A DNA stretch of 6,483 nt from Pseudomonadota bacterium. GTDB lineage: Bacteria; Pseudomonadota; Gammaproteobacteria; Burkholderiales; Burkholderiaceae_F. A program made the position numbers and the translations under genes. The DNA is taken from the NCBI GenBank assembly GCA_021823635.1, contig JAKANT010000101.1, forward strand, positions 1-6,483. Direction: 5' to 3'. Below the pieces are notes generated by a model. The model searched no databases, was not told the DNA's origin, and was given only the letters and a program-made list of their open reading frames with translations. Below, piece by piece: positions 6,340 to 6,483 of this stretch. Numbering within the stretch: position 1 is the stretch's first letter; each line of letters starts with the position of its first letter.

Positions 6340-6369
6340 ACACCGGCGCTGCAGCGGCGCTGCCCGCGC
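6340..6369. other. Short leader between the operon and the insertion sequence
   Basis: About 30 bases remain between the ribosome site and the insertion-sequence target site. They hold a 10-base palindrome, cgctgcagcg (6347-6356), and two copies of ggcgctgc (6345-6352 and 6356-6363). No -10 or -35 hexamer is recognisable. The space is too short for a complete native promoter plus untranslated leader, so the operon's original promoter probably lay beyond the insertion point. Confidence 0.4.
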
Positions 6370-6373
6370 CTAG
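6370..6373. repeat. CTAG target-site duplication, left copy
   Basis: CTAG stands immediately before the GGAAACACTG end of the insertion sequence. IS5-type elements commonly duplicate a 4-base YTAR target, and CTAG fits. The second copy would be past the right end, outside the window, so duplication is inferred. Confidence 0.6.
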
Positions 6374-6384
6374 GGAAACACTGA

Positions 6385-6405
6385 ACAAGTTCTCGCGAAG
6401 CTTGT
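6385..6405. repeat. Imperfect hairpin just inside the insertion-sequence end
   Basis: ACAAG (6385-6389) pairs with CTTGT (6401-6405). Two more pairs, one of them a G-T wobble, extend the stem around a tcgcg-rich loop. Many insertion sequences carry such structures between the terminal repeat and the transposase start, where they can bind transposase or limit read-through expression. Its function here is not shown. Confidence 0.4.
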
Positions 6406-6438
6406 CGTAGTCGGCAACGCTTGGCGAGGGGAACGACG

Positions 6439-6483
6439 ATGAAGCAGAGCACGTTGGCGATGGCGGCCGATCAAGGCGCGGGG
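6439..6483 (+). CDS. IS5-family transposase, N-terminal fragment
   Basis: The first 15 codons read MKQSTLAMAADQGAG and run off the window. MKQ-T-LA-AD is the usual opening of IS5-group DDE transposases, which cut and rejoin DNA at the element's terminal repeats. A ribosome site (gagggg, 6425-6430) lies eight bases before the ATG. The catalytic residues are outside the window, so activity is unknown. The identification rests on this short opening plus the adjoining terminal repeat. Confidence 0.78.
   Translation, partial: MKQSTLAMAADQGAG

Larger units (their letters stand above)
6374..6483 (+). mobile_element. IS5-family insertion sequence, left end (partial)
   Basis: The element starts with GGAAACACTGAACAAG, which resembles the terminal inverted repeat of IS5-type elements. 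It is followed by a 65-base leader and a transposase start. The right end is missing, so the exact terminal repeat length and intactness cannot be judged. Insertion at 6373/6374 separates the minus-strand operon from whatever once lay upstream. The transposase reads away from the operon. Confidence 0.82.

Noticed and set aside
5873..6388. Upstream extension of the dehydratase-like frame to 263 codons
   Set aside because: It overlaps the ferritin-like gene in another frame. The GGAGG site and ATGA overlap support the start at 5872.
6374..6438. Outward-facing promoter in the insertion-sequence end driving the operon
   Set aside because: TTGCCG and TTGTTC on the minus strand could act as -35 boxes, but no acceptable -10 box lies 16-18 bases beyond either one.

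Overview
The window is GC-rich bacterial DNA with the compact, overlapping gene style of a beta- or gammaproteobacterium. The best lineage clue is the Nudix/ThiE-like fusion protein, which is mainly found in those two classes. A LysR-type regulator tail next to two SulP anion transporters recalls chemolithoautotroph neighbourhoods, where SulP proteins sit beside CbbR-like regulators. No Calvin-cycle enzyme is visible, so autotrophy is only a hypothesis.

Layout, left to right. Positions 1-161 (+) hold the C-terminal end of a LysR-family regulator. Its first 36 bases are an exact inverted copy of 472-507, so the left edge looks chimeric. From 131 to 6327 everything lies on the minus strand as one tight unit. 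In transcription order it reads: ferritin-like diiron protein (6327-5869), pterin-dehydratase-like protein (5872-5597), Nudix hydrolase fused to a ThiE-like domain (5593-4574), SulP transporter with STAS domain and a coiled-coil insertion (4577-2475), and a second SulP transporter with a long soluble C-terminal extension (2437-131). Two junctions are ATGA overlaps, one gap is 3 bases and one is 37 bases. This is strong evidence for an operon. The regulator and the last SulP gene converge and overlap by 31 bases, with no terminator visible between them.

On the right, an IS5-type insertion sequence begins at 6374 behind a CTAG target sequence. It contains the first codons of its transposase (6439 onward, +) and runs off the window. 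It sits only 46 bases upstream of the first operon gene, so the native promoter has probably been displaced or replaced. With a chimeric left edge and an insertion sequence at the right edge, the window may be a whole short contig.

How the genes might work together: the two SulP proteins belong to different subfamilies and differ at predicted anion- and cation-site residues, so they probably move different anions or use different coupling ions. One plausible pair is sulfate and bicarbonate. The three upstream genes look like housekeeping or repair functions (iron storage or oxidation, pterin-fold protein, nucleotide sanitation) and have no obvious mechanistic link to transport. The least ordinary features are the coiled-coil insertion in one SulP, the extra soluble domain on the other, and the inverted copy at the left edge. 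I found no RNA genes or CRISPR arrays, and no gene-free stretch longer than 300 bases.
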